Shown: piece by piece, positions 1 through 11,845 of the stretch
How the letters are laid out: the number at the start of each line of letters is the position of its first letter
How positions within the stretch are numbered: position 1 is the first letter of the stretch
Origin: Hyposmocoma kahamanoa
Taxonomy: Eukaryota; Arthropoda; Insecta; Lepidoptera; Cosmopterigidae
Direction: 5' to 3'
NCBI RefSeq assembly: GCF_003589595.1
Contig: NW_020653945.1
Span: 6,923,547 to 6,987,546, forward strand
Length of the DNA stretch: 64,000 nt
Notes under the pieces: generated by a model
What the model was told of the DNA's origin: nothing
Database searches by the model: none
Seen by the model: the letters and a program-made list of their open reading frames with translations, nothing else
Program-made: the position numbers and the translations under genes

Positions 1-1835
1 TTTAAAACAGTATAACATTTTTAAAGAAAAAAGTTCTTTTTTAAAGTTAGCTCGTAACAAAAACCGCACGATTTTTTTTAGCCAACCCCATTATTTTATA
101 AAAGAACACCTAAACGCAACAAACAGAGAACTAAACTGTAGTGAGACGTTTATCATGAATAAATATTAAGGCAATAAATATGTATGTACATACACTTGCC
201 GTCCTTTTACCATCCAGGTAGACAGAACCTTATTTCTTATTTCTTAGGCCAAAATAAGCCAAAACAATATTGTGCAAAATGTAATAAATTATCTTTTCAA
301 GTTTTCTAAACTTTACGTCCCATCTACCCTTTACTGTGTTATTTATTCCAGATAGTATCCGAATCGGACTCTTGCATAAAGATTGGACCCCACGTATCAG
401 CACCACGACTAAACGTATGTTTTATTTGAGGTATCATCTCACTTCTTGGTGCTACGTCCTCAGTATACTTCATATAAAAAGATGGTTATTATTCTCGTAA
501 GACCCAAAAATCACTCCATACATCAATATATTTATTGTTATTGTTATACACCAATAAAGGAAACAAATACAATACAATCAAGTTAAAAATAAGCAGTAAT
601 ACGATGGGTGGTCTTATCGCTTGAAGCGGAAACTGCCAGACAACCTATGAATGGAAGTAATTATATAACTCACTGGAAAAAGACAGCGGTGTATGAAGAA
701 TTACTAATCAATAGACAGAAAAAACGATAGACAAATACAAATATACATCTATTTATAAATAATAAAACCAATACATATATATGAATATCATAAACTACTA
801 TGTATCCGTAGACCTATAAAAATAAAATTTTTAAAAGATAATCTTAAAACATAAAAATACCTAAGCAGTTCAAGTTACACTAAATAAAGTAAGGTAGTGT
901 TCTTTTACCATATTTTTGAAAATAAAAGAGAGTTGAACATGAGCGCAGAAGTCGGGGGTTGGATTGATGGGCGAATACAAATCGTACTAAATATAATTAC
1001 ATACTTCAAGTCCCCGCAAGTATGACCTTAGTTTCGTATGAAAAACCTATTTTTCTAGGTCGCAAGGAATATGTAGCGCTAAATTTGAATGCGATATTTA
1101 CATTACAGTTTACGCCTGACGTTTACGTGATCACAGAAATAATATAGTTTGGGTCACTTCACATGTTATGTACGGGGCCTTAGGAGTTTATAGACACGAT
1201 GATGACATGTGCTGATAAGTGAGATTCAGCCGTAAACCGAAATAAATAATTATACTTCCAACAAATACAAATCCAATTTTATTTACCAGACGTCGCATAA
1301 ATACTTAACATTGTGCTGATCTCGGTGACACATTTCATGTTTCATTTTGCTTGTTTACCATCTTCACTACGTTGGGTTCGATTTATGTATATTCATAAGA
1401 AACGTCAATTTATAGTCTTTTCTAAAACTGTTGGTAAATAGAACATGAAATTTATTTCATATGTATTTGATTAATTATAAATTTCTCTGAAATGGGTCAG
1501 AACTTTACAGATTTAGCAATGTTGTTTCGGTAAGGAAATTATACAAATTACACGTGGTCGATAAGCGCCATAAATACTCAAAAATAATAAGTCATTAATA
1601 CTCCACCAAAAAGTTTTAAATAAAAGATACGACTAGATAGACGATATAGTAGTTCCCTCCCAACAAATAAATACAATTTTTACAAGAAAACAGTACTCTA
1701 AACAATCTGCCTATCTCTATAACAAAATTAATAAAGTATTACAAATTTATCCAACGAATTATTACAACTGTAAATACGCTATAATAAAATGGCCACAATT
1801 ATTCATCTATGACGAAACTGAATCATTGTTACTCT
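1..1835. other. gene-free AT-rich sequence
   Basis: No open frame of meaningful length, no recognisable domain and no repeat that I could match elsewhere in the window. The sequence is strongly AT-rich with many stops in all frames. It is probably intergenic or intronic. Confidence 0.5.
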
Positions 1836-1836
1836 A

Positions 1837-1892
<56 letters not shown>

Positions 1893-1893
1893 C
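1836..1893. repeat. (ACGC)n / (AC)n compound microsatellite
   Basis: About eleven ACGC units pass directly into an AC run. This is an ordinary compound microsatellite. Confidence 0.95.
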
Positions 1894-2085
1894 TTACTAT
1901 AAACACTTAATCTTAAATCACTGTTAAGCAAAATCAATTAGACTTGATGTAGATCCTGTATTTGTAATGTGGAAAAGCGAGACTCCTAGCACAAGTATAT
2001 ATTTACTTAAAAAGAGTTTCGAACCCTGATTTGTAAGCTAGGCCAAACTTATAGTAAATAAACATTTTCTTATTATAAATAAATA

Positions 2086-2485
2086 NNNNNNNNNNNNNNN
2101 NNNNNNNNNNNNNNNNNNNNNNNNNNNNNNNNNNNNNNNNNNNNNNNNNNNNNNNNNNNNNNNNNNNNNNNNNNNNNNNNNNNNNNNNNNNNNNNNNNNN
2201 NNNNNNNNNNNNNNNNNNNNNNNNNNNNNNNNNNNNNNNNNNNNNNNNNNNNNNNNNNNNNNNNNNNNNNNNNNNNNNNNNNNNNNNNNNNNNNNNNNNN
2301 NNNNNNNNNNNNNNNNNNNNNNNNNNNNNNNNNNNNNNNNNNNNNNNNNNNNNNNNNNNNNNNNNNNNNNNNNNNNNNNNNNNNNNNNNNNNNNNNNNNN
2401 NNNNNNNNNNNNNNNNNNNNNNNNNNNNNNNNNNNNNNNNNNNNNNNNNNNNNNNNNNNNNNNNNNNNNNNNNNNNNNNNNNNNN
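2086..2485. other. assembly gap (400 N)
   Basis: Exactly 400 unknown bases, which looks like a scaffold gap of estimated size. Any open frame reported across it is an artefact. Confidence 0.99.
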
Positions 2486-2568
2486 ACGCATTGACTTACA
2501 AATAATACGTGTTGAAATTAATTATTTTTGCTTTGTTTAGTTCACTCTTTTTAGTTCTGATCCGTTTT

Positions 2569-2860
2569 TTTATAACATCAAGTGACGGGACGGACAAGTG
2601 ATAAGCTACAGGCCTGTCCTTATGGACAGTTGCAGTGCCACTTAGAGCTTTAAATCACAAAAATCTGAGGGGCACTGCCACTGCCCCCGTCATTATGAAA
2701 CATAAGTCAACAAGTCCATGTGCCTGTAATTTCACCAGCACCCTTACCCTTCAAACCCGGAACACAGTAATGGTGACATTACTGCTTGGCTGCAGAAATA
2801 GGAAAGGTGGCAGTACTTCCCTGAACGAACTCTTTCACAAGGAGCTCTGCTGTTCTTCCG
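2569..2860 (-). repeat. dispersed SINE-like repeat, family B
   Basis: One of about eleven copies in the window. In the sense direction the family begins near GTAGCAGTAGAGCTCCTTGTG, contains blocks such as GGGACTTGTCAACTTATGTC and AGATCTTTGCGATTTAAAGC, and ends GTCACTTGAT-AT-TATAAAAAA. The A-rich 3' end points to a retroposon. This copy is nearly full length, on the minus strand, with its T-rich end at 2569. I do not know the published family name and see no clear tRNA promoter boxes. Confidence 0.75.
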
Positions 2861-2861
2861 T

Positions 2862-3410
2862 GTGTGTGTAATGTGCTGGTATTTTTAAGATATATTTTAA
2901 ATAATTATAAACATAATAAATTAGTAGGTTCATTATGCATGGCTTTAGGCATGGTTGGTAGGCACACTACCGATACAAACAACAGGTGTGTTTTTCGTCT
3001 TATAATTAACAAAATTTAATAAAAGCATTACCAAAGAATGATTTTTTTAAAGATTAGTATGGTAATAGAAGATAGCTTTGCAAAAAAGTTTTAATTAATT
3101 TACGTACACAAAAGTGCCTTGATTTGACTTAATATTTGCTAACAAAATTTAGGCATAGTACAGTCGAAAGAGCGAATTCTAATATCCCGTTATTAGCGTC
3201 ATCAAAGACAGCACTGCAAAAAAATTTCATTAATTTATGTATTAGAAAACTGGCTTGATTCGACGAAAAAGAACGCAATTGAAAAGTTTTGTTACCCAAA
3301 TCATTACAAGTAGTGTTTCCTTGTTCTAGCTTTTGTTCGTTTTGCTTCTAAATTTTCCTTTTTGCTGAGGAATTAATTGTACCTATTGTGATGTTACATT
3401 AATATCTCTT
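2862..3410. other. gene-free AT-rich sequence
   Basis: No coding signal or clear repeat seen between the family B copy and the next MITE. Confidence 0.4.
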
Positions 3411-3411
3411 T

Positions 3412-3645
3412 TATTTCCGACTTCAATAACAGAAAGAAGTTCTGAATTGGACTGTAAGATTTTTCTTTTATTTGTGAATTTATGAACCAATTTGTGAATC
3501 GATTTTGATGATTCTTTTTTTGTTGCAAAGAGGGTACCTCAGCTGTGGTCCCATTTAAATTAGAAGAAAATATTCCAACTCTAAAGGTAGTAAACTAAGG
3601 AATTAATGACTTGAGGTCGGTTTTTTTTAGTACTCTGTACTGATT
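3412..3645 (+). mobile_element. MITE-like repeat, family E (AACCGACTTCAAAA ends)
   Basis: A copy of a roughly 250-bp repeat seen about six times here. It has internal blocks TTTGTGAACCGATTT, GAAAGAGGGTACCTC and ATATTCCACCTCTAA, and ends in a poly-T GAGGTCGG motif. In better copies the ends are inverted, AACCGACTTCAAAA at one side and TTTTGAAGTCGGTT at the other, so a non-autonomous DNA element is the best reading. No transposase is encoded. Confidence 0.6.
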
Positions 3646-3649
3646 AATT

Positions 3650-5635
3650 ATTCTAATTAGTTTAAGGACTTTTCTATTTAGTTGTTTCTTATTCCTTATT
3701 TCAATATTATTTCATTGCATTCAGAATTTTGATGAAATCGTTTTCGCGGAATTTGATTGGATTTGTACGTCTTTTACATTTTGATATCGGTATAGTCTGA
3801 CGCTGGCATATATAATAGGTACCTGAAACCTCCTATTTGAAGCTACTCCATGGAGTCAACTCGGTTTGCGTTGAGTTTACGCATCTTCTTCTCTTTTCAA
3901 ATGTGTTAATTGTTAATGTTCAAGATTAATACCAAAGCAATTAACAAAGTGACCTTTTAAGAATGAATGTCAAAGAAACAGTCAGGTAGTGAAAAGCCAA
4001 GTCCGATTAAGATGTAGCGAAACTGATAAACGACCTTTAAGTTTAACTTTCTTTAAACGTTATCCTTCCGACAATTTAACAGCTTTGTTCTGGAACGTTA
4101 AAATTTGATCGCGACGGCACTCCCCTAGCGAAAAGAGTCGGCCGTCGGGTCTTTAGTACATATTTATTATTCCATTAACTTTTTCCAAAGTGATCAACTG
4201 GGAAGCTATGTCTCTTCAGGTTTATATATTTTATAAAAAACGACGAGATTAAGATAAACAGCCTTTTAGAAGGCAAATCCAATTTTGCTAACTTTCCGTA
4301 AGAAGTTTTTACCTTGGATCCGCCTCCGTAATGTCTATCAATTTTAAGATGTACAACCTTCTTTTACTTAAATTTACTTTGAAAATATTGTATGCATAAT
4401 GTCATTGAGAGTAAAGAAAAAGGTATTATTCACAATAATTTATTTCTTTATTCAATCTACTCACCCATTATTTGATTGACTACCAATAATCCATGCTAAC
4501 AAGCCCGCACCAAACGAAAAACACAAATATCGGAAATCTAATTCACTTTTTAAAAACAAAAGTTGGCACACAATATTAAAAAAAAGAAAGAGCACTACGA
4601 CAATAATTTTAATTAAAATTATTTTTTTGAAATTCGCGGGTGATTTCAGCCGGGCGTATCTAGGCGTCCGCGTCTGTACGGTGATGAATCAGGGCGTTTA
4701 CTGGGCTCCCATTCGTGAAGGTGGTTCGGCGCAGCGCAGGTTGACTACAGCCTTATTCAAAGGTACTTTTCAGCGCAATTATGGGTTTCAGCTATGGTGT
4801 GCGGCTTCCATTTCCAACTGTTGCTTTGTGTTCACTGATGTTCGTCCCACGCACTGATGACTTTACGAACATAATAATACAAGCGATGGCTTGTTATTTA
4901 CCCCACTTACAAACTCGAATATTTGACACGTGTAGTAGATGACTGATACTAGATATCATCGATCTTTACTAACAATACAACACAACCTTTTCCGTAATTA
5001 CGGATGTTAGTAAAAATCATTGCACTATTCCAATCATAAATTAAAAATCCACAAAAAATAAGCAAAATGAACGCATCTTGAATCTAGCTTTGGGTCCTCA
5101 TAGACGCTATAAATTATTTTTAAGATTGGTGGAATATATCTACCTCAGTGCTAAACTTATTAATTATTATTCCTGCACATACGAAACAACGGATCATTGT
5201 ACGACACGTTGTATATTATTTTTATTGAATGCTAATTAGAAATTTATATTCATTCGTGATTTTAACTGAAAATAACAAGTTGAATAGTAACATTTTTCTT
5301 GCTTCGGGACAGGTGTCTAAGTGACCCTACTGCCAGATCTTAAATTGCAATTTTTCTTCTAAGTTTTCTGACATTTTTTTCGCGGGGAATCTTTCTTATA
5401 GGTACATTATATAGGTCATATAACAAATTGAATCTTTGAATGCCGAATGAAACAGTGTACCTACGAATTTTTTTTATTGCAAATTGTGAACGGTGTAATT
5501 AGCTCAGGAGACAGGTATCGGTGAGTGAGTCTGGTCCAGATTAAAACATGATTAATGATACCTGCCGAAAAGATTTATGAAATTACTGCCCGCTCGTGAA
5601 TCACTCACTGAGTCTACTCTTTTATTAAACACCTT
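3650..5635. other. gene-free sequence, one GC-richer patch
   Basis: Mostly AT-rich with no recognisable gene. A GC-richer patch at about 4628-4860 keeps a 76-codon open frame, but it matches no family I know, lacks splice context and looks like a decayed repeat rather than a gene. Confidence 0.35.
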
Positions 5636-5639
5636 TCTT

Positions 5640-6100
5640 CGCTTTTTAACCCACCTTTAAAATAGGAGGAGCTCAATTCAACTATTTTATTTTTGTGTAA
5701 GTTACGCGATTATTCTGACATTTGTGAACCGATTTCGATTATTTTTTTTGTTGTAGTCGAATTGAGAACTACCTTAATTTAGGCCGGATTTACATTTGTC
5801 TGACGTATCGTATCGTAATATCTCAGAACGATATCGGTTTCATACACACAGCACAAGCCGTCACGTCAGATTGCGACACACTAATATAAATTCTAACCAT
5901 TCTGACGCGTCACGACACGGCACGTCAGACAAATGTAAATCCGGTTTTACTCATCATTAGCGGTCCCATTAAAATTTGACGAAAATATCCCACCTCTACG
6001 GGTGACAAATTAGGGAATGAATGCAGTTTATTGGATTTCACCCACTTTCCGTTAACCAATTCCGATAAAAGTTGGCAAATACTGTGAAAGCGGATAAGCA
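5640..6100 (+). mobile_element. MITE family E copy interrupted by another MITE
   Basis: The family E blocks TTTGTGAACCGATTTC (left part) and CCCACCTCTACGGGTG (right part) are separated by a 161-bp palindromic-ended insert at 5784-5944. The right part continues with CACTTTCCGTTAACCAA, also found in the copies at 23.1 and 29.3 kb. Confidence 0.6.
5784..5944. mobile_element. 161-bp MITE with perfect 22-bp terminal inverted repeats
   Basis: Bases 5784-5805 begin CCGGATTTACATTTG, and 5923-5944 are the exact reverse complement. The interior holds further short CGTCA/TGACG inverted motifs. It interrupts a family E element, so it is the younger of the two. I could not define a convincing target-site duplication. 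Confidence 0.8.
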
Positions 6101-6729
6101 ATCTTTCGGGTCAGTATTCTTTGTAAAAAATTTGTAATTACTTAAACTTTTCAACCAGTAAAAAATCTAACTAATCAACTAAATTTTGTACAGGATTGGT
6201 CTGTTTCTGTTTTCTACAGCACTCTTAACTGGTCCTAGAGACATAGGGTGTAGTCGAAAATACCAACGCTATAATAGCCTACGATATCTGACCAATAATA
6301 CCAGGCGCCGACTACGAAGAAAAAGGAACCTAAGCACGCGCTCAGAGAGGTGAAAATAACATTGCCGGCCATGTGCAGTCCTGCGAAGCCGAATGCTCAT
6401 AAATGAAAGAAAATTTGTATGAGAGCTTGCGCCGACGTCGCACTCAGTGGTAGGCACTTATTACATAACCTTGAGCGAATAATGTGACGAACAATTCGTG
6501 CGCCTGGTGGAAAGCGCCTATCCTTAGCAGTTGCAGTGCCACTTCTCAGCTTTAACGCGAATGTGCTTATAATTACAGAGAATAAATAGGCTTACGTTAC
6601 TTAGTGAGGTACAGTACGTAATAAGTAGAACACATTTTATACTTTTTGTACCTATATAAACGCAACACGTGTGTGTGACATAGATGTATGTTTGCCGAAT
6701 AAGAACGATAAGCATACTAACCTCCTACA

Positions 6730-6975
6730 AGAAGTTAGTAGCATTAGAGCTCCTTATTAAAGAGTTTGTCCTAGTGATGCCACCTTATCTACATATGCCG
6801 CCAAGCAGTAATGCTCACATTATTATATTCCGGTCTTGAATAGTGTAGGTGCTGGTGATACCAAAGGCACAACTGACTTGTCAATTTTATATATCAGAGT
6901 GACGGGCACAGTGGCTATGCCCAGCAGATCTTAACGATTTCAAGCTCTGAGTGGCACTGCAGCTGTTATGTACAA
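6730..6975 (+). repeat. family B repeat, degraded copy
   Basis: Contains the family B blocks in order (AGAGCTCCTTATTAAAGAG, AACTGACTTGTCAATTT, CAAGCTCTGAGTGGCACTGC) with many substitutions. The 3' tail is lost. A 30-base scrap of the same family lies at about 6526-6556. Confidence 0.65.
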
Positions 6976-7271
6976 GACTATTTATTTCATCATATTACTA
7001 TTCATATTACTAAGTACATACATACATATATTTCATAATAAATTATTAGTAAACATAAAATATATGTTTAAAGAAGACTTATTATATTACCCTAAAAGTA
7101 AAAATATACATTCCAAAATTTGTTCCTCTTGCAAGTTATAATAACATTTTTTCTTATCAAAATGTGCTTTAAGATGTTTGGTAATTAAATTATACTGCGT
7201 TTGGAATGAAATGTCTTGATGATTATGTTAAAGACAGTCATTACAACTGGTCCAGTGCTGTACATTTGTAA

Positions 7272-7553
7272 TTTTAGTAGCAGTAGAGCTCCTTGTGCTC
7301 GAGTTCGTCCAGGGAAATACTGCCACCTTACTTATTTCTGTCGGCGTTCCGGTTTTGAAGGGTTAAGGGTGCTGATGAAATTACAGGCACATGGGACTTG
7401 TCAACTTATATCTCAGGGTGACGGGGAAGTCTCAGTACTCCTCAGATCTTTGCGATTTAGCTATGAGTAGCACTGCAGCTTATGGTTAGGCGTGTCGCTT
7501 ACCACCAGGTGCACGTCTTGTTCATCCCGTCACTTGATGTCATAGAAAAAAGA
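7272..7553 (+). repeat. family B repeat, near full length
   Basis: Runs from AGTAGCAGTAGAGCTCCTTG to CGTCACTTGATGTCATAGAA followed by an A-rich tail, so both ends are present. The open frame through it (7216-7470) is incidental. Confidence 0.8.
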
Positions 7554-7554
7554 C

Positions 7555-7697
7555 AACATCACATAAGCACTTATGTTATGAAATCGAAAAAAACGACAGT
7601 ACCACAAACGCCCAGGTATCGAACTCGGAAGCTCTGAGATGGCGACATCAAGAAAACCGGTATGTAAACCATTCGACCACAGAGATCGTCGGTTATA
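7555..7697 (-). repeat. tRNA-like SINE, family D
   Basis: On the minus strand this reads like a tRNA head: GTGGTCGAATGGTTTACA resembles a box A region, and GAGTTCGATACC resembles box B. A tail with CATAAGTGCTTATGTG follows. A second copy lies at about 41,688-41,832. No intact tRNA cloverleaf is claimed. Confidence 0.55.
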
Positions 7698-8156
7698 AAT
7701 AAAATACTAAAATCGTAACCCTCCTTTTACAGTACTGTCGGGTAAATAGATTCAACAGTGCCTACTGTGTCTCTTAATATAATGTACATTGATAATCTCG
7801 CCGTACCTAACTGAAAGCCGTTGAGGATAACATATTAAATTTCTCGCCATCAAAATTCATGAAGCAAATTTTGCCGCCGCTATTATAATGCGATCTGATA
7901 ATTTTATTTCGCCCACGAATATTGAGAATCAAGTGAACTGTTGTGACAAAATATTAATTCGAAAAGTTAGTGACAGTAAATGAAAGCAAAATAGCTCCAT
8001 GGGGAAGTTGTGCTAATTTAAAATTGTAGTCCAACAATTCTCAAATCCAAATCCAAATTAAAATCTTTCGTAATAAAACCGTAATTATGAAATAAATACC
8101 TGCATACTATGTACATACACAGAAATAGACATAAGGTTGTCTCAATTTAGGTAATT

Positions 8157-8235
8157 AAATGACCATGAGACCTTTAAGGGGCCCGAAACGTTGGTTTGTT
8201 TGAAAAAACAAATATACGAGATTTAGATTTGAAAA
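8157..8235 (+). repeat. Penelope-associated terminal fragment
   Basis: Contains GGGGCCCGAAACGTTGG and the hairpin TTTGTTTGAAAAAACAAA followed by TATACGAG. The same block recurs at 33.7, 41.3 and 53.7 kb. The last of these lies downstream of Penelope reverse transcriptase sequence, and this is why I assign it to that element. Confidence 0.6.
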
Positions 8236-8313
8236 AAATTGTTACATTTCCAATAATGTTAACAATCGCGATAACAATTAACAAATTCAGGCGTTATTTT
8301 GCGGAATGCTATG

Positions 8314-8371
8314 TTAATAAAAATGGAAGTAATTTTTCATTCTCAAATTAATTTACTTCCATTTTTATTAA
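8314..8371. repeat. perfect 19-bp inverted repeat (hairpin)
   Basis: Bases 8314-8332 (TTAATAAAAATGGAAGTAA) pair exactly with 8353-8371 across a 20-base loop. Function unknown; it may be the core of a small MITE. Confidence 0.8.
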
Positions 8372-9019
8372 TGGCGGAAACCTAAGAATGTTGATTTTTT
8401 TCCATTTATTATTATTAATAAAGTACAGAGAAAGCAAACTTAAAATTACCTAAGTTACTCTAACTCTCCACCACAAGGTTGACCAACAGTGCTAATAAAA
8501 GCAATATATTTATACGATTGTAGTGAACAATCTATGCTCGTACTAAAAATAATAGTATTTTTCTCTATCTAAGTCTTTTTCCTATAGGCAAGTACCTACC
8601 TGAACGATTTTTAATTTAAATCGCGTTCGTGTCCTGGTAGAGCAGGTTGCAGCTAAATAAAAAAAAGCTGTAGAATATTATAAAAAGGCAGCATCGAGTC
8701 CTCCGCACCGCTAAACTTTTTGCTCTCGGCCCAGAATCTTCAACCTGGTTTTATTTATGAAATATTTATTTTTAGATAGGATGGTGATGAAGGAATAGAA
8801 AATTCTATTCACTCTATATCTATACTTATGTATTCCACATAATGTTATTTCAATGCTACTTCAAAAGAATACGTAAATCCCAAATACAAACAAAAGTAAT
8901 AACACTCACGGCATAAAAAATAATTGCCTCTATTTCGCACCCTTAATGTAATAACGCCATATTTGCAAAATGAGAACTTTTCAGAAGAGAAGTTTAAAGG
9001 TTCTATGAACGAAATTAGT

Positions 9020-9120
9020 GGTGGCTTATTTGGCATAGCGTGTGTCACGGTTTGCTAGGAGACGTCGGTTCGAGTCCGGCCGGGTTGAAGGAATTTTTTC
9101 TAAGTGTTCGGTCTTTTAAT
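9020..9120 (+). repeat. tRNA-derived SINE, family C, partial
   Basis: Shows TATTTGGCATAGCG (box A-like), GGTTCGAGTCCGGCC (box B) and the family C body TTTTTTCTAAGTGTTCGGTC. It is truncated and joined directly to a family B 3' end (9122-9217). Confidence 0.7.
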
Positions 9121-9121
9121 A

Positions 9122-9217
9122 ATTGCTGAGTGGCACTGTATCTGTAATGGACAGACGTGTAGCTCACCTCAAGGCGCACGACTTGTTCGTCCTGTCACTT
9201 GATATTATAAAAAAACC
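9122..9217 (+). repeat. family B repeat, 3' end only
   Basis: GCTGAGTGGCACTGTATCTG through CGACTTGTTCGTCCTGTCAC to a TATTATAAAAAAA tail. Confidence 0.7.
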
Positions 9218-10159
9218 CATCACATGATAGAATAGCTGTGCACTAACTTTTTAATCCTTTCACTATATGAGGGGAGTTAAAACTTTTTACTTTGAAACAA
9301 CTGTCTGTTTGTCTCTATATGTCTATCTGTGACATCGTAGTTCCTAAAGGGCTGGACTGATCCTAAAGCAGTTTTTTTTTTTATAATTGAAGGCTAATTT
9401 CATTCGGATAGTTCTTACTATTTACGTGGTCTGTGGTTCTTAGCTATGTTTGATGACACCTGTTCAATCAGCTGTTTAAAGATGATCCGCTCTTCTACAT
9501 TAATGTAATGATCTCAGTCGTGAAATTAATATTTATTTTACTTTCGATTGTCCGATCGACTTGAAATGTGATGCACGATTGTTAGCGTATCGTGATATTA
9601 TTTTATTTTATTCTGTTAGAAAACTTACTTTGCGTCATTAAGAATTAGTTTCATCGAAATAAGAAATAAATCGATAACATCATCATCGATATCAACGGAG
9701 CGCTGACAAGTGCCCGCCATTACGAAAAGCATCTTTGACTAGAACAGACGTATTTTGTTTTGTTTGGTTTATAGTAATAGATCTTATAATATAATTTATA
9801 ACAGTCACTGGAGTCTCATTTCTATGTCTACTTGGAAAACCTTTGAATACGATGGAAATCCGATGACATTTCAATAATATTACATCCTTTGATGTTTTAT
9901 ATACTCATATATAAAACAATCGTGTTTGAGCTTATTGAACTGATGGGTGATTGTTTTACAGATGACGTCTTTTTGTAGTACATAGTTTCGTATCGGGGTT
10001 TTTTAATTTTTATTTAAATTTAAGTAATTATATTTGTGTAATACAATTTTTTTTAACATTTTCAAATTAATAACAGAAATCAATAGTCTAGTTGAGTGAA
10101 CAATGAGGTCTTAGTTTGGTCTCTGCCTGCTGCGGAGCTTGCAACACTGTAGTAGTTTC

Positions 10160-10418
10160 GAACCGTGTACTTTTCAGCTTACCAATTATAACTTCTTAAA
10201 GTATTAATACAAAGATCGAATACGAAGAAAATTCATTCCATCCGGCTGGATTCGAAACAGCGCCTTCAGCATATCGTGGCTGTCTCTCTCCAAACTGAGC
10301 TACGGAACCAACCAGCAGAACTTACAAATTCCTCTATGTGCTTGTTCCAGGTATTTGTTTTTGGTTTTCGACGACTTTTTTGTTGTAGCGCCATCTGTGA
10401 GAAATCTATGAAAGTTTT
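10160..10418 (-). repeat. family C SINE with 5' leader (left arm of a large inverted repeat)
   Basis: The minus strand reads leader (10,418 to about 10,333), then a tRNA-like head with box A-like CCGTAGCTCAGTTTGG and box B-like TTTCGAATCCAGCC, then the body. The leader block CTATGTGCTTG...GTTTTCGACGAC also occurs in the copy at 10.67 kb and in the copy beside Pgk exon 8. Confidence 0.65.
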
Positions 10419-10479
10419 TTTTTCACTCAGGCAGGTACCTTTACAGCTAGCAGCGGCTGACTAAAGGTGTCGCTTTAAT

Positions 10480-10580
10480 AATTGTAATTCGAATCCGGCC
10501 GGATCGAATGAATTTTAGTGTTCGATCTTTGTATTAATAATTATAAGAAACTAGTGGAATAATTTCACAAAAAATTATTG
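10480..10580 (+). repeat. family C SINE, headless copy
   Basis: Starts inside box B (AATTCGAATCCGGCCGG) and continues into the body TATTAATAATTATAAGAAAC and AATAATTTCACAAAAAATTA. Confidence 0.65.
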
Positions 10581-10669
10581 AATAACAATTGAATAAAAAT
10601 TTAAAATACAATGAATAACGACATCTCTCGCCAGAACTGGTAATTTTAAAGATATCTAACTAGGTGATA

Positions 10670-10955
10670 AAACTTTCATAGATTTCTCATAGGTGGCGCT
10701 ACGACTAAAAAGTCGTTGAAAAAACCAAATACAAAGATACGACGCAAGCACATAGAAAAATTCGTGAGGTCCGCTGGTTCGTTCCGTGGCTTAGTTGGTA
10801 TAGCGTCTGGCACGGTAAACTAGAAGACGTCGGTTCGAATCCGGCCGGATCGAATGGATTTTTTCTGAGTGTTCGATCTCTGTATTAATAATTATAACAA
10901 ACTAATGGAATAATTTCACAAAAAATAATTGAATAGCAATTCAATAAAAATTTAT
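10670..10955 (+). repeat. family C SINE with 5' leader (right arm), best copy
   Basis: The leader runs 10,670-10,770. The tRNA-like head follows: TGGCTTAGTTGG at about 10,788 (box A) and GGTTCGAATCC at about 10,833 (box B). The body ends in AATAATTTCACAAAAAATAATTG. Leader and head mirror the copy at 10,160-10,418. Confidence 0.75.
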
Positions 10956-10987
10956 AATTGTAATTAAGTTTATTTAAAACCACGATG

Positions 10988-11055
10988 TTTTACTACCATT
11001 TGTATTAATAATTTTAACAAACTAGTGGAGTAATTTCACAAAAAATAAATTTAAT
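10988..11055 (+). repeat. family C SINE, 3' fragment
   Basis: TTTGTATTAATAATTTTAAC followed by GTAATTTCACAAAAAATAA matches the family C tail. Confidence 0.55.
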
Positions 11056-11639
11056 ATCATGATAGTAAATCATCGTGATATCCAATAAACTTGATTATAA
11101 TTATAACGTACTTAAATGTTAAAAAAAATTAAGTCGGTTCGATGTAAGTTCGCAAAACAAGGTGGAAAGCAAACAAAGACAATGAAAAGAAATAAAATCT
11201 TCAACCCGCATTGGGCTAGCCCAACCTTCTCTTCAGCGGAAATACGTACACAGTAGTGGGATATATACGCTTTGATGAAGGAAGTAGAATAGGTAGTTAT
11301 CATTATCTGTTCCATAATCCACTGTACTGCTCAAATTCAAACATCATAACATGTCACCACAAATAGGACGTGCATCCTATGAATGTTTGATGTAAATATG
11401 CTACATCAAACATGGATTCAGTTGCAGTCTGGTAGGCAAATTAATTGAAGCCTACGTCATATAGGAAATACGATCAAGCCAACACGCCTGCAAATGCAAT
11501 TTGACCTTTGAACGGCGGTACAATAATTCTAGGCTAGAGTTTCCAACCTAGTGGACACGACATCTAATATCTACGTTTCAGGCACAGAACAATAACTACA
11601 GTAGAAAGGCTTAGTGGGCGAACATTACGCGGAGTTCCA

Positions 11640-11825
11640 CTCAGTGCCTCTACCATGAGTTTTCATTGACAGTTGTGGCTAGCGACCGCGTAATATTTAC
11701 TTCACACTTTTGTATGAAAAATTATACAATGCCCCTAGTGGTCACATGGAGTAGTAACATTTTCAATGCAAATATTTACGTAGTCGCTAGCGACAGCTGT
11801 CAATGAAAGCTCATGGTAGCGGCTC
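11640..11825. mobile_element. MITE with about 48-bp inverted repeats
   Basis: 11,651-11,700 (TACCATGAGTTTTCATTGAC...) pairs with 11,771-11,818 (...GTCAATGAAAGCTCATGGTA) with roughly five mismatches, across a 70-bp centre. Confidence 0.7.
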
Positions 11826-11845
11826 AGTTCACTATTTTCGCTTTG

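Noticed and set aside
1836..1893. CRISPR-like regular repetition
   Set aside because: Simple 4-base and 2-base units without spacers. CRISPR is not expected in a eukaryotic chromosome.
2003..2491. 162-codon minus-strand open frame
   Set aside because: Most of it is the 400-N gap, so there is no real sequence to translate.
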